NCBI GenBank assembly: GCA_002691725.1
Contig: NZIT01000043.1
Span: 1-8,770 of the forward strand
Reading direction: 5' to 3'
From: SAR116 cluster bacterium
GTDB lineage: Bacteria > Pseudomonadota > Alphaproteobacteria > Puniceispirillales > UBA1172
Length of the DNA stretch: 8,770 nt
Shown here: positions 1 through 7,768 of the stretch, piece after piece
Numbering within the stretch: position 1 is the first letter of the stretch
Layout: the number at the start of each line of letters is the position of its first letter
Translations under genes and position numbers: made by a program
Notes under the pieces: generated by a model
The model's database searches: none
Told to the model about the DNA's origin: nothing
Seen by the model: the letters and a program-made list of their open reading frames with translations, nothing else

Positions 1-671
1 GATTTTCCTGAAATAAAATCAACCGCATCTTCCACTAAACCTTTGTAATTATTTTCCTCAATTTTACCAACACATGGGGCGGTACAGCGTTTGATCTGAT
101 ATTGCAGACATGGTCGTGTCCGTGCTGAGAAAACACTATCCGAACAATTTCGTAACAAAAAGGCGCGGGTTAATTCTGTCACCGTGCGGTTAACTGCGCT
201 TGCTGAAGCAAAGGGGCCAAACCACCATGCCTTGCGTTTGCGAGCGCCGCGATGTTTGGCGATCTGTGCCCATTCATGGTCGCGCGTGATCATGATATAA
301 GGAAAACTTTTATCATCTCTGAGCAGAATATTAAAACGCGGTTTGAGGGTTTTGATAAGATTGGATTCGAGCAATAACGCTTCTACCTCAGTGCGCGTTG
401 TAATGATCTCCATGCTTCGGGTTTCGGCAACCATGCGAGTTAAGCGATGGCTGAGGGCATTGGCGCGAGTATAGCTGAGAACACGATTTTTCAGCCCTTT
501 GGCCTTGCCGACATAAAGCACCTGACTATCATAACCAAGCATCCGATAGACTCCGGGGCTGGCATCAAGCCGTTTTGCCATATCACGGATGATCTTTAAC
601 CCATGATTGAGATCAGGGGCATCGGCCGTGTTTGGGGTAATGCTATTTTGATTATTCTTAGTCATAGTCAT
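1..671 (-). CDS. uvrC: UvrABC excinuclease subunit C, N-terminal part (partial)
   Basis: UvrC makes both incisions flanking a UvrB-marked lesion in nucleotide excision repair, in the cytoplasm. I translated the reverse strand by hand: 223 codons are open without a frameshift and run off the left edge, about a third of the usual ~610 residues. The GIY-YIG nuclease domain is clear: GVYRM at residues 40-44, [11 protein letters not shown] at 53-63 (K56 and R63 match catalytic-site positions of the family), and the likely metal-binding Glu at 102 in the LLLESN stretch. Four cysteines at 176, 188, 196 and 200 have the 12-8-4 spacing of the E. coli UvrC cysteines reported to hold a 4Fe-4S cluster. 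The start is ATG 671; a second in-frame ATG lies at 665 and neither has a clear Shine-Dalgarno, so the start is uncertain by two codons. The UvrB-interacting and RNase H-like domains lie outside the window. uvrB lies upstream on the same strand, 355 nt away. Confidence 0.96.
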   Translation of the reverse strand, partial: MTMTKNNQNSITPNTADAPDLNHGLKIIRDMAKRLDASPGVYRMLGYDSQVLYVGKAKGLKNRVLSYTRANALSHRLTRMVAETRSMEIITTRTEVEALLLESNLIKTLKPRFNILLRDDKSFPYIMITRDHEWAQIAKHRGARKRKAWWFGPFASASAVNRTVTELTRAFLLRNCSDSVFSARTRPCLQYQIKRCTAPCVGKIEENNYKGLVEDAVDFISGK

Positions 672-757
672 AATGTGTGCCAATTTCGATCTATTGCCAA
701 GGCTGATGAGCGGTTTTTATATTGCGAATCGGCGCGTTAAGTGTCATCCCCTAAATC

Positions 758-778
758 TGTGGATAAGCTTGTGGATAA
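758..778 (-). promoter_or_regulatory. Two perfect DnaA boxes in direct repeat
   Basis: The plus strand reads TGTGGATAA at 758-766 and again at 770-778, so the reverse strand carries two copies of the consensus DnaA box TTATCCACA in the same orientation. They are separated by 3 bp, 12 bp start to start. Both match at 9 of 9 positions. They lie 87-107 bp upstream of the uvrC start and next to an AT-rich stretch. They could be part of a replication origin, a DnaA-controlled promoter element for uvrC, or a DnaA-titration site. The sequence match is direct; the role is inference. Confidence 0.7.
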
Positions 779-820
779 TATCTTGCAAGTCGAGTGCTAA
801 TGGGATGTTTCTGGGAAAAA

Positions 821-960
821 CATTAAATTGCACAAAAATTAGGCATATATATGTAAATATAATAATTTCAGCTAGTTACATTAGGTCAAGAGCTAAATAT
901 GGTAATTATATTTAAGGATCAATACGTCATTCATTACCATTTTGTTTCAAATATTTAACG
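821..960. other. AT-rich stretch, candidate DNA-unwinding element
   Basis: By hand count, 34 of 140 bases are G or C (about 24% GC), clearly lower than the flanking genes. It begins about 40 bp from the DnaA-box pair. In bacterial origins an AT-rich unwinding element usually sits beside DnaA boxes, so the pairing is suggestive. AT-rich intergenic DNA is common, however, and I saw no clear tandem 13-mer repeats. Confidence 0.4.
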
Positions 961-1026
961 TTGTTAACAAGTTACGGGACATTCCCATCATTAAAGTAAA
1001 TTTCATCAATTTGCGAAGCTACGGAA

Positions 1027-3120
1027 TTATTTGAATTTTTTTCTTTGCTGGCGTTTGAAGGCAAGTTGTGGCGCCGAGCCAATTTCCAATTCTGAGGCTT
1101 CAAGTCGTCTAATCTCATCCCTAATCCGTGCGGCTTCTTCAAACTCCAGATTAGCGGCAGCGTTTTGCATTTTCTGCTCAAGGCTGGCAACGGTGTCACG
1201 CATAGATTTGCCAACCATGGGGCCCGTTTCTGTTGATACTTCGACACGATCTCCACGCTCATGAACGGAGCTAAGAATATCCTTAATCTGAGAGCTTACG
1301 GTTTCTGGGGTAATGTTGTTAGCGGTGTTATAGGCGAGCTGTTTGGCGCGGCGGCGATCGGTTTCTGATATGGCATAGTCGATGCTTCCGGTTATGCTGT
1401 CAGCATACAGGATAACGCGCCCGTCAATATTTCTGGCGGCACGGCCAATGGTCTGAACCAGTGATGTTCGTGATCGCAAATATCCTTCTTTATCGGCATC
1501 CAGAATGGCAACGAGCGCACATTCAGGAATATCAAGCCCTTCACGCAACAGGTTAATGCCGATCAAAACGTCAAACACGCCCAAGCGCAAGTCACGGATA
1601 ATTTCTATCCGCTCAAGCGTCTCAACATCCGAATGCATATAGCGAACTTTAACCCCGGCTTCGTGCATATATTCGGTTAAATCTTCTGCCATTTTCTTGG
1701 TCAGGGTGGTGATCAGAACCCGCTGATTCTTGGCGCTAGCATCACGACATTCAGCAATCACATCATCAACCTGATGTTCGGTTGGGCGGATAATACATTC
1801 AGGTTCAACAAGCCCTGTTGGTCGAACAATCTGTTCGATAAATACACCGCCAGTTTGCTCCAGCTCCCACTTTCCCGGGGTTGCCGATACATAGACGGTT
1901 TGCGGCCGGAAAGCATCCCATTCTTCGAATTTAAGCGGCCTGTTATCAAGGCAAGATGGCAGCCGAAAGCCATATTCTGACAAGGTTGTTTTCCGCGCTC
2001 TATCGCCTTTATACATGGCCCCGATTTGCGGCACGGTGACATGACTTTCATCAATAAATAACAGCGCATCTTGAGGCAAATATTCAAATAATGTTGGCGG
2101 CGGTTCACCTTGCCCACGACCTGATAAATAGCGCGAATAATTTTCAATACCATTGCAGACACCCGTCGCTTCAATCATCTCAAGATCAAAATTGGTGCGC
2201 TGTTCCAGCCGCTGCGCTTCTAGCAGGCGGCCGCCTTGCTCAAGCTCATTGAGGCGCGATTTAAGCTCAACGCGGATACTCTTTGTGGCTTGCTGAAGCG
2301 TTGGCTTAGGTGTCACATAATGCGAGTTTGCAAAAATCCGAACTGAGTCTAAATCCTTATCACGTTGGCCTGTTAATGGGTCAAAGCTGGTAATCGCTTC
2401 AATCTCATCGCCAAAGAGAGAGATGCGCCAAGCGCTGACTTCAAGATGGGCAGGAAAGATTTCAACGACATCTCCGCGAACCCGATAACAGCCACGCTGA
2501 AACGCCATATCATTTCGCGCATATTGCAATTCAGTCAATTGCCGAAGCAATTGCTGGCGTTCTATGCGCTGGCCCTTGAGTAGCCTGATGACCATGCTGG
2601 AATAGGTTTCAACCGAACCGATGCCGTAAATACATGACACCGAGGCGACAATAACAACATCACGGCGTTCTAGTAAGGCGCGGGTCGCGCTATGCCGCAT
2701 CCGGTCAATCTGCTCATTAATCGTGGCTTCTTTTTCAATATAAGTATCCGAGCGAGGAACATAGGCCTCGGGTTGATAATAGTCATAATAAGAAACAAAA
2801 TATTCCACCGCATTATCTGGAAATAGCGTCTTCATCTCACCATAAAGCTGTGCCGCCAGCGTTTTATTTGGCGCTAGAATCAGCGATGGCTTCTGCATAG
2901 CCGAAATAATATGCGCCATGGTGAAGGTTTTGCCAGACCCCGTGACCCCAAGTAGCACCTGATCACGGTCAGCTTGCTTAACGCCGCTAACAAGATCACG
3001 AATAGCCGCAGGCTGATCACCAGCAGGTTTGTAATCGGTTTCAAGCCTAAGCGGGATGTGCTTATCATGCTCATCAGCGAAAAGAGGCTGTATAGATTTT
3101 GTAAGACTGTTATCATCCAT
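1027..3120 (-). CDS. uvrB: UvrABC excinuclease subunit B
   Basis: UvrB is the damage-verifying, helicase-like ATPase of nucleotide excision repair: loaded by UvrA2, it clamps the lesion strand and recruits UvrC. From ATG 3120 it is 697 residues, slightly longer than E. coli UvrB (673). Visible motifs: Walker A GVTGSGKT at 58-65; the lesion-gripping beta-hairpin [15 protein letters not shown] at 111-125; the DESH box at 357-360; VSATPG at 411-416; GLDIPE at 528-533; QTIGRAAR at 556-563; and a C-terminal UVR domain (about 642-677) that contacts UvrC. The protein ends in a basic tail (RQQRKKFK). A TTG nine bases upstream (3129) is in frame, but ATG 3120 is preferred because it avoids a rare start; neither has a clear Shine-Dalgarno. 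It is transcribed toward uvrC and divergently from the aminotransferase gene. No truncation or missing motif was seen. Confidence 0.98.
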   Translation of the reverse strand: MDDNSLTKSIQPLFADEHDKHIPLRLETDYKPAGDQPAAIRDLVSGVKQADRDQVLLGVTGSGKTFTMAHIISAMQKPSLILAPNKTLAAQLYGEMKTLFPDNAVEYFVSYYDYYQPEAYVPRSDTYIEKEATINEQIDRMRHSATRALLERRDVVIVASVSCIYGIGSVETYSSMVIRLLKGQRIERQQLLRQLTELQYARNDMAFQRGCYRVRGDVVEIFPAHLEVSAWRISLFGDEIEAITSFDPLTGQRDKDLDSVRIFANSHYVTPKPTLQQATKSIRVELKSRLNELEQGGRLLEAQRLEQRTNFDLEMIEATGVCNGIENYSRYLSGRGQGEPPPTLFEYLPQDALLFIDESHVTVPQIGAMYKGDRARKTTLSEYGFRLPSCLDNRPLKFEEWDAFRPQTVYVSATPGKWELEQTGGVFIEQIVRPTGLVEPECIIRPTEHQVDDVIAECRDASAKNQRVLITTLTKKMAEDLTEYMHEAGVKVRYMHSDVETLERIEIIRDLRLGVFDVLIGINLLREGLDIPECALVAILDADKEGYLRSRTSLVQTIGRAARNIDGRVILYADSITGSIDYAISETDRRRAKQLAYNTANNITPETVSSQIKDILSSVHERGDRVEVSTETGPMVGKSMRDTVASLEQKMQNAAANLEFEEAARIRDEIRRLEASELEIGSAPQLAFKRQQRKKFK

Positions 3121-3127
3121 AAAAGAC

Positions 3128-3156
3128 AATATAGGGCATTGTCATCATATCGTGAA
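3128..3156 (-). promoter_or_regulatory. Candidate uvrB promoter
   Basis: On the reverse strand, TTCACG (3156-3151, 4 of 6 to TTGACA) is followed after 17 bp by TATATT (3133-3128, 5 of 6 to TATAAT). The predicted transcription start is about 3121, one base before the uvrB ATG, which would make a nearly leaderless mRNA. This agrees with the lack of a Shine-Dalgarno there. It is a motif match only. Confidence 0.3.
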
Positions 3157-3159
3157 TAG

Positions 3160-4440
<1,281 letters not shown>

Positions 4441-4453
4441 AATAGATGTGGTG

Positions 4454-4467
4454 GTGATCTTTATCAC
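4454..4467 (+). promoter_or_regulatory. CRP/FNR-family operator, distal site
   Basis: GTGA-TCTTTA-TCAC is a perfect two-arm match to the CRP core GTGA-N6-TCAC; it can also be read as GTGAT-N4-ATCAC, an FNR-like layout. Its centre is 4460.5. It lies 14 bp after the aminotransferase stop and 97 bp before the msrP start. It has no following T-run, so it does not look like a terminator. Confidence 0.6.
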
Positions 4468-4473
4468 GGTAAA

Positions 4474-4487
4474 GTGATCAATTTCAC
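4474..4487 (+). promoter_or_regulatory. CRP/FNR-family operator, proximal site
   Basis: GTGA-TCAATT-TCAC is a second perfect GTGA-N6-TCAC core, centred at 4480.5, exactly 20 bp (about two helical turns) from the first. It would lie at about -41.5 of a promoter using the -10 element at 4510-4515, the classical position for direct activation. Which family member binds is not shown by the sequence. Confidence 0.6.
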
Positions 4488-4509
4488 ACTATATTAGTCT
4501 TATGTTTGC

Positions 4510-4515
4510 CATAAT
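4510..4515 (+). promoter_or_regulatory. Candidate msrP -10 element
   Basis: CATAAT matches TATAAT at 5 of 6 positions. It gives a predicted transcription start near 4522 and a leader of about 42 nt. No good -35 hexamer lies 17 bp upstream, as expected for an activator-dependent promoter. Alternatives are TATGAT at 4522-4527 and TATATT at 4490-4495. Confidence 0.4.
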
Positions 4516-4552
4516 TTGCGCTATGATGAAGTGCAGATGTAACGGATGTTGT

Positions 4553-4556
4553 GGAG
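4553..4556 (+). promoter_or_regulatory. Ribosome binding site of msrP
   Basis: GGAG ends 7 bases before ATG 4564, which selects this start over the in-frame ATG 4546 located upstream of the site. Confidence 0.65.
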
Positions 4557-4563
4557 TCTTAAT

Positions 4564-5529
4564 ATGCTGATCCAAAAAAAGCCAAGCTGGTTTATCCCTG
4601 AACATAAGGCAACCCCTGAAAGCGTTTATGTTAACCGAAGGCAGATTCTAGCGGCAATGGGATTTGGTCTAGCCGGAGGCTTAGGCATCCTTCCCTCAAT
4701 GGCGCCCTCAACGGCAGCGGCGGCGATATCCGGATTTCCGGCTCAGCGCAATCCCGCCTACACCCTTGATCGTGACATCAGCCCTGAGGAAGAGGCGACG
4801 ACCTATACCAATTTTTATGAGTTTGGCTCATCAAAAAATATTTTTCGGCAGGCTCAGCGCCTTAGAACTGACCCCTGGAAAGTTAAGATTAGGGGTATGG
4901 TAGAGGAAAAGATCACCATAGATGCTGAGGATTTAATTGCCAAATTAGGCGATCAGGAAGAACGGCTTTATCGCCATCGCTGTGTCGAAACATGGGCCAT
5001 GGCGGTGCCGTGGACTGGTGTTCCTTTAGCCAAGCTGGTGCAACTTGCAAAACCCTTGCCGGAGGCTAAATATCTGCGTTTTGAGACATTTCATGATCCT
5101 GATATTGCGCCCGGCCAACGCCAGAGCTGGTATCCATGGCCATATGTTGAGGGGATAACAATAGAAGAAGCGCAAAATGAATTGCCATTTTTGGCAACAG
5201 GGATTTACGGCAAGCCAATGCCTAATCAAAATGGCGCGCCATTGCGTCTGGTTCTGCCTTGGAAATATGGCTTCAAATCGATTAAGTCAATCACGCGGAT
5301 TAGCTTTACGGACAAACGTCCAGTCAGTTTCTGGGAAGAACTGCAAGCTCGTGAATATGGTTTCTGGGCGAATGTTAATCCGAATTTTGATCACCCGCGA
5401 TGGAGCCAGGCAACCGAACGTATGCTGGGAAGCGATGAGCGTATTCCAACCCTGCTTTATAATGGATATGCTGATCAAGTGGCGCATCTATACGCCGATA
5501 TGCCGCAAACCCGCGACCTCTTTTTCTAG
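4564..5529 (+). CDS. msrP: Protein-methionine-sulfoxide reductase, catalytic subunit MsrP (YedY)
   Basis: MsrP is a periplasmic molybdopterin enzyme that reduces methionine sulfoxide in envelope proteins, receiving electrons from the quinone pool through the membrane haem protein MsrQ. The product is 321 residues. It begins with a Tat signal: the twin arginines R25-R26 in NRRQIL, then a hydrophobic stretch (about 29-45) and an Ala-rich likely cleavage area near 49-55. The sulfite-oxidase-fold body follows E. coli YedY closely: NFYEFG at 83-88, C140 in YRHRCVETW (the expected molybdenum-ligating cysteine), YPWPYVEG at 190-197, NGAPLRLVLPWKYGFK at 223-238, and ANVNP with HPRWSQATER at 269-286. 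The usual partner msrQ does not follow; the next gene is on the opposite strand 3 nt away. Two CRP/FNR-type sites upstream suggest its own regulated promoter. All recognisable motifs are present. Confidence 0.96.
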   Translation: MLIQKKPSWFIPEHKATPESVYVNRRQILAAMGFGLAGGLGILPSMAPSTAAAAISGFPAQRNPAYTLDRDISPEEEATTYTNFYEFGSSKNIFRQAQRLRTDPWKVKIRGMVEEKITIDAEDLIAKLGDQEERLYRHRCVETWAMAVPWTGVPLAKLVQLAKPLPEAKYLRFETFHDPDIAPGQRQSWYPWPYVEGITIEEAQNELPFLATGIYGKPMPNQNGAPLRLVLPWKYGFKSIKSITRISFTDKRPVSFWEELQAREYGFWANVNPNFDHPRWSQATERMLGSDERIPTLLYNGYADQVAHLYADMPQTRDLFF

Positions 5530-5532
5530 GGA

Positions 5533-6549
5533 TTAGCTCTCGCTATTCAAACCCATCCGCTCAGCAAGAATATTGGCGATGCGGGTGGTTTCGTCTAGCC
5601 GTTTATCATTATGCAGAAAGAAATGATAAAAAGAGATCTGGTCAATGGATTCGGTGTATCCGCCCTCTTGTAGAGTTTTATGGAACATCTTAACACGGCC
5701 AGATTCAGGCTTTAATTCGGCAACATAGACAGGTTTTCCCATTGATGCCGCCTCTGACGTCATATTGACGCTATCTGCTGTCACCACAATCGCATCCGCC
5801 GCCGTCAATATCCACGGATAAGGATTGGGCGTTGTGCCATCCCACCACCAATGATTTGTGTCGGCTAAGGCAGAGGTCATGGCGCTACGGGTGCTAACAA
5901 GACTGCGCCGTGATGGTATCAAAATCAGCGACGCTTCGGTCATGGCAGCAAGATCAGCCAGAGTCTGACCAAAGCGCGCATAATCTTGATCATGAACCTG
6001 ATAACGGCGGTTTGAGCCGCCAATGAGCGCAACTATTTTACGGCCTTCCATATTTGTCACGGCATCGGGCAGGTCTTGTTTTTTGCTCATTAATGTAGTC
6101 ATGCGGTTGAGTGAGCCCAACGTGACCAAGACATTGTCACCGCGCAAGTGATCATGCGAAGGGACAACCAGCCAATCAAACCAGTCAGCAGGCATGCGCG
6201 GGTCTTGAATATGAATAGTTTTGATATGGCCCTTACCATAGCGGCGCATCATCATGGATAACGGCGCATGGCGGCGGCCGGTTGTGATGACAATATCAGG
6301 CATACCGTGGCTTTTGATAGCATCTTTCAAGGAGCTTGGCATAGGGCATGCCCCCATTTTTGCAAGCCGCGGGAAGGCGCGCATGAGTGATCCTGGCTTG
6401 ACATGGATTAAACGCACGTCTTCGGACAGGCTTTCGGCAAGGCCTAGCGATTGCACCTCCATGCCCATGGTACCGTCACTGATAACCCAGATGGTCTGGG
6501 CGGCTAGAGCGGAAGATGATGTTGTTTTATTAGTCATTATCGAAACCAT
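5533..6549 (-). CDS. ELM1/GtrOC1-family protein (DUF1022), putative glycosyltransferase
   Basis: The 338-residue product matches the Mito_fiss_Elm1 family, named after plant ELM1 (mitochondrial fission) and widespread in alphaproteobacteria, where its biochemical role is poorly known. A GT-B-like glycosyltransferase fold has been suggested for the family; no substrate can be read from this sequence. Family-type blocks seen: WVISDGTMGMEVQSLGLAESL at 21-41; ITTGRRHAP at 88-96; IQDPR at 114-118 with FDWLVVPSHDHL at 124-135; TLGSLNR at 143-149; a glycine-rich ALIGGSNRRYQ at 174-184; and VTADSVNMTSEAASMGKPVYV at 256-276. There is no signal peptide or membrane helix, so it is probably cytosolic or peripheral. 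ATG 6549 is used; ATG 6537 is an in-frame alternative and neither has a clear Shine-Dalgarno. It ends 3 nt from the msrP stop in convergent orientation and diverges from the lrp-type gene. Confidence 0.88.
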   Translation of the reverse strand: MVSIMTNKTTSSSALAAQTIWVISDGTMGMEVQSLGLAESLSEDVRLIHVKPGSLMRAFPRLAKMGACPMPSSLKDAIKSHGMPDIVITTGRRHAPLSMMMRRYGKGHIKTIHIQDPRMPADWFDWLVVPSHDHLRGDNVLVTLGSLNRMTTLMSKKQDLPDAVTNMEGRKIVALIGGSNRRYQVHDQDYARFGQTLADLAAMTEASLILIPSRRSLVSTRSAMTSALADTNHWWWDGTTPNPYPWILTAADAIVVTADSVNMTSEAASMGKPVYVAELKPESGRVKMFHKTLQEGGYTESIDQISFYHFFLHNDKRLDETTRIANILAERMGLNSES

Positions 6550-6616
6550 ACTTCATTTTCAGGTTATCTGCTGGCTTTGCATTTAGGGTTTAAAGTTACA
6601 ATATAAAAATTAATTT

Positions 6617-6637
6617 CAATATTGTGTAATAATATTG
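6617..6637. promoter_or_regulatory. AT-rich dyad, candidate Lrp-family operator
   Basis: CAATATT (6617-6623) and AATATTG (6631-6637) are perfect 7-bp inverted arms around a 7-bp spacer. A further CAATAT lies at 6599-6604. The dyad sits 65 bp before the Lrp/AsnC gene, in the region shared with the divergent ELM1-family gene. Lrp-family proteins often bind AT-rich imperfect palindromes and repress their own genes, so this is a reasonable operator candidate. It would overlap the -35 region if the TAGAAT at 6653-6658 is the -10 element. Confidence 0.4.
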
Positions 6638-6652
6638 CTCTTTATCCAAGAT

Positions 6653-6658
6653 TAGAAT
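6653..6658 (+). promoter_or_regulatory. Possible -10 element of the Lrp/AsnC gene
   Basis: TAGAAT matches TATAAT at 5 of 6 positions, 44 bp before the start codon. No recognisable -35 lies at the right distance. TATATT at 6667-6672 is an alternative. Confidence 0.25.
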
Positions 6659-6702
6659 AGTAGTTATATATTAAAGCCTCAGTCAGACTAAAGGAAGAAT
6701 AT

Positions 6703-7176
6703 ATGTCCAACCGAGCAAAATTAGATGACGTTGACCGCCGTATTCTGCGAGATCTCCAAACCGATGGGCGAATGACAAATGTAGAACTAGCTAAGCGTAT
6801 CGGGATTTCTGCACCACCATGTTTGCGCCGTGTTCGCGCATTAGAAGAAAGTAATGTGATCAGAGGATATCACGCTGATATCAATCCTGATGCGATGGGA
6901 TATTCGGTAACGGTTTTTGCCTTTGTTGGCTTGTCTAGTCAGGCTGAACACGATTTGAAAGAGTTTGAAAAAACCGTCGCGCAATGGCCGGAAGTGCTTG
7001 AATGTCATATGCTGGTCGGCGAAACTGATTTCTTGCTGAAAATAATGGCGCAAGACTGGGATAGTTTTCAGGTTTTCCTGACATCAAAATTAACGCCAGC
7101 GCCAAATGTTAGTCATGTTAAGACAGCCTTGGTAATCCGTTCAGGGAAAGCAGGGAATGGCGTTCCTATTGAATAA
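6703..7176 (+). CDS. Lrp/AsnC-family transcriptional regulator
   Basis: This 157-residue protein has the standard length and layout of the family. An AsnC-type winged helix-turn-helix lies at about 7-60 (LDDVDRRILRDLQTDGR leading into the helices, recognition-helix area ISAPPCLRRVRALE at 35-48). A RAM effector-binding and oligomerisation domain follows at about 67-145, with the VGETDFLLKI block at 105-114 where amino-acid ligands usually bind. Such proteins form dimers to octamers and respond to amino acids. The start is supported by AAGGAAG at 6691-6697, 5 bases before the ATG. The target genes are unknown; its own promoter and the divergent ELM1-family gene are the nearest candidates. Its stop faces the greA stop across 38 nt. 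The sequence does not tell whether it is a global Lrp or a local regulator. Confidence 0.92.
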   Translation: MSNRAKLDDVDRRILRDLQTDGRMTNVELAKRIGISAPPCLRRVRALEESNVIRGYHADINPDAMGYSVTVFAFVGLSSQAEHDLKEFEKTVAQWPEVLECHMLVGETDFLLKIMAQDWDSFQVFLTSKLTPAPNVSHVKTALVIRSGKAGNGVPIE

Positions 7177-7214
7177 CCGCCTTCGCCGTTATCGCATAAA
7201 GCCGGACGCGCGTC

Positions 7215-7694
7215 TCAGACAGATAACAGCTTGACGTCAACCACCTCAAACATTTTGGTGCCGCGAGGTGTTCGAACCTCAACGCTGTCGCCAACACGTT
7301 TTCCGATGAGGGCTCTGGCAATGGGCGATGATGTTGATATCAGCCCTTTGGATAAATCAGCTTCATAAGGTCCAACGATTGAATAGACGGATTCTTCATC
7401 TGTATCTTCATCTGCTACGGTGACAATAGTACCAAAGGTAATGGTTTCGCCTGTCAGCTGGCTCATATTAATGACTTCCGCGCGGCTAACAACATCCTCG
7501 AGTTCAGCAACGCGCCCCTCAATAAATGACTGGCGTTCACGAGCAGCATGATATTCAGCATTTTCGGATAAATCGCCATGCTCACGAGCAGCGGCAATAG
7601 CCTTAATAACAGCTGGCCGTTCTTCGGTTTTCAATTTCATCAACTCAGTCTTGATTGTTTCAAGTCCGAGAGCGGTAAATGGAACTTTTTCCAT
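7215..7694 (-). CDS. greA: Transcription elongation factor GreA
   Basis: GreA enters the secondary channel of backtracked RNA polymerase and stimulates cleavage of the extruded RNA 3' end. The product is 159 residues, against 158 in E. coli. The N-terminal coiled coil spans about 10-75, with the acidic tip GDLSENAEYHAARERQ at 40-55; D41 and E44 are the residues that help position the catalytic metal in RNA polymerase. A C-terminal FKBP-like domain runs from about 80, including GPYEADLSKGLISTSSPIARAL at 108-129 and VGDSVEVRTPRG at 134-145. ATG 7694 is chosen because AAGGAT (7706-7701 on the reverse strand) is correctly spaced and the protein then matches family length; a longer in-frame reading to 7727 adds an unrelated 11 residues. 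It follows carB on the same strand after 74 nt, a common order in alphaproteobacteria, so read-through is likely though an own promoter is possible. Confidence 0.97.
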   Translation of the reverse strand: MEKVPFTALGLETIKTELMKLKTEERPAVIKAIAAAREHGDLSENAEYHAARERQSFIEGRVAELEDVVSRAEVINMSQLTGETITFGTIVTVADEDTDEESVYSIVGPYEADLSKGLISTSSPIARALIGKRVGDSVEVRTPRGTKMFEVVDVKLLSV

Positions 7695-7768
7695 GGCTAT
7701 ATCCTTATCAATTATTAAACCTAGCAAGGGCTGATACTGTTTTGCCAGTAAAAAATAACAGTGAGAAA

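Larger units (their letters stand above)
672..1026. other. AT-rich intergenic region between uvrB and uvrC
   Basis: This is 355 nt with no credible gene, unusually long for this compact window. It holds two consensus DnaA boxes (758-766 and 770-778), an AT-rich core (821-960), a 10-bp palindrome TTGTTAACAA at 961-970 and one GANTC site (725-729). Any uvrC promoter must lie here if uvrC is not read through from uvrB, but I could not find a convincing -35/-10 pair. I saw no rho-independent terminator for uvrB and no alphaproteobacterial LexA box (GTTC-N7-GTTC). An 80-codon ORF at 673-915 on the plus strand resembles nothing I know and has no good ribosome site, so it is not called. Confidence 0.8.

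Noticed and set aside
792..800. GAGTGCTAA, one half of a CIRCE heat-shock operator
   Set aside because: The partner arm TTAGCACTC is absent at the required 9-bp spacing, and the neighbouring genes are not chaperones.
673..915. 80-codon ORF on the plus strand in the uvrB-uvrC gap
   Set aside because: No ribosome binding site, no recognisable domain, a composition like translated AT-rich intergenic DNA, and it runs through the DnaA boxes.
976..986. Small hairpin GGGA-CAT-TCCC downstream of uvrB
   Set aside because: Only 4 bp of stem and no T-run in the uvrB direction, so it does not qualify as a terminator.
7174..7195. Possible terminator between the convergent Lrp-type and greA genes (ATAAC and GTTAT arms)
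   Set aside because: The stem is short, interrupted by a mismatch, and lacks a T-run on either strand.
7736..7762. Inverted repeat ACTGTT/AACAGT between carB and greA
   Set aside because: Six-bp arms with a 15-nt loop and no following T-run; too weak to call a terminator or operator.
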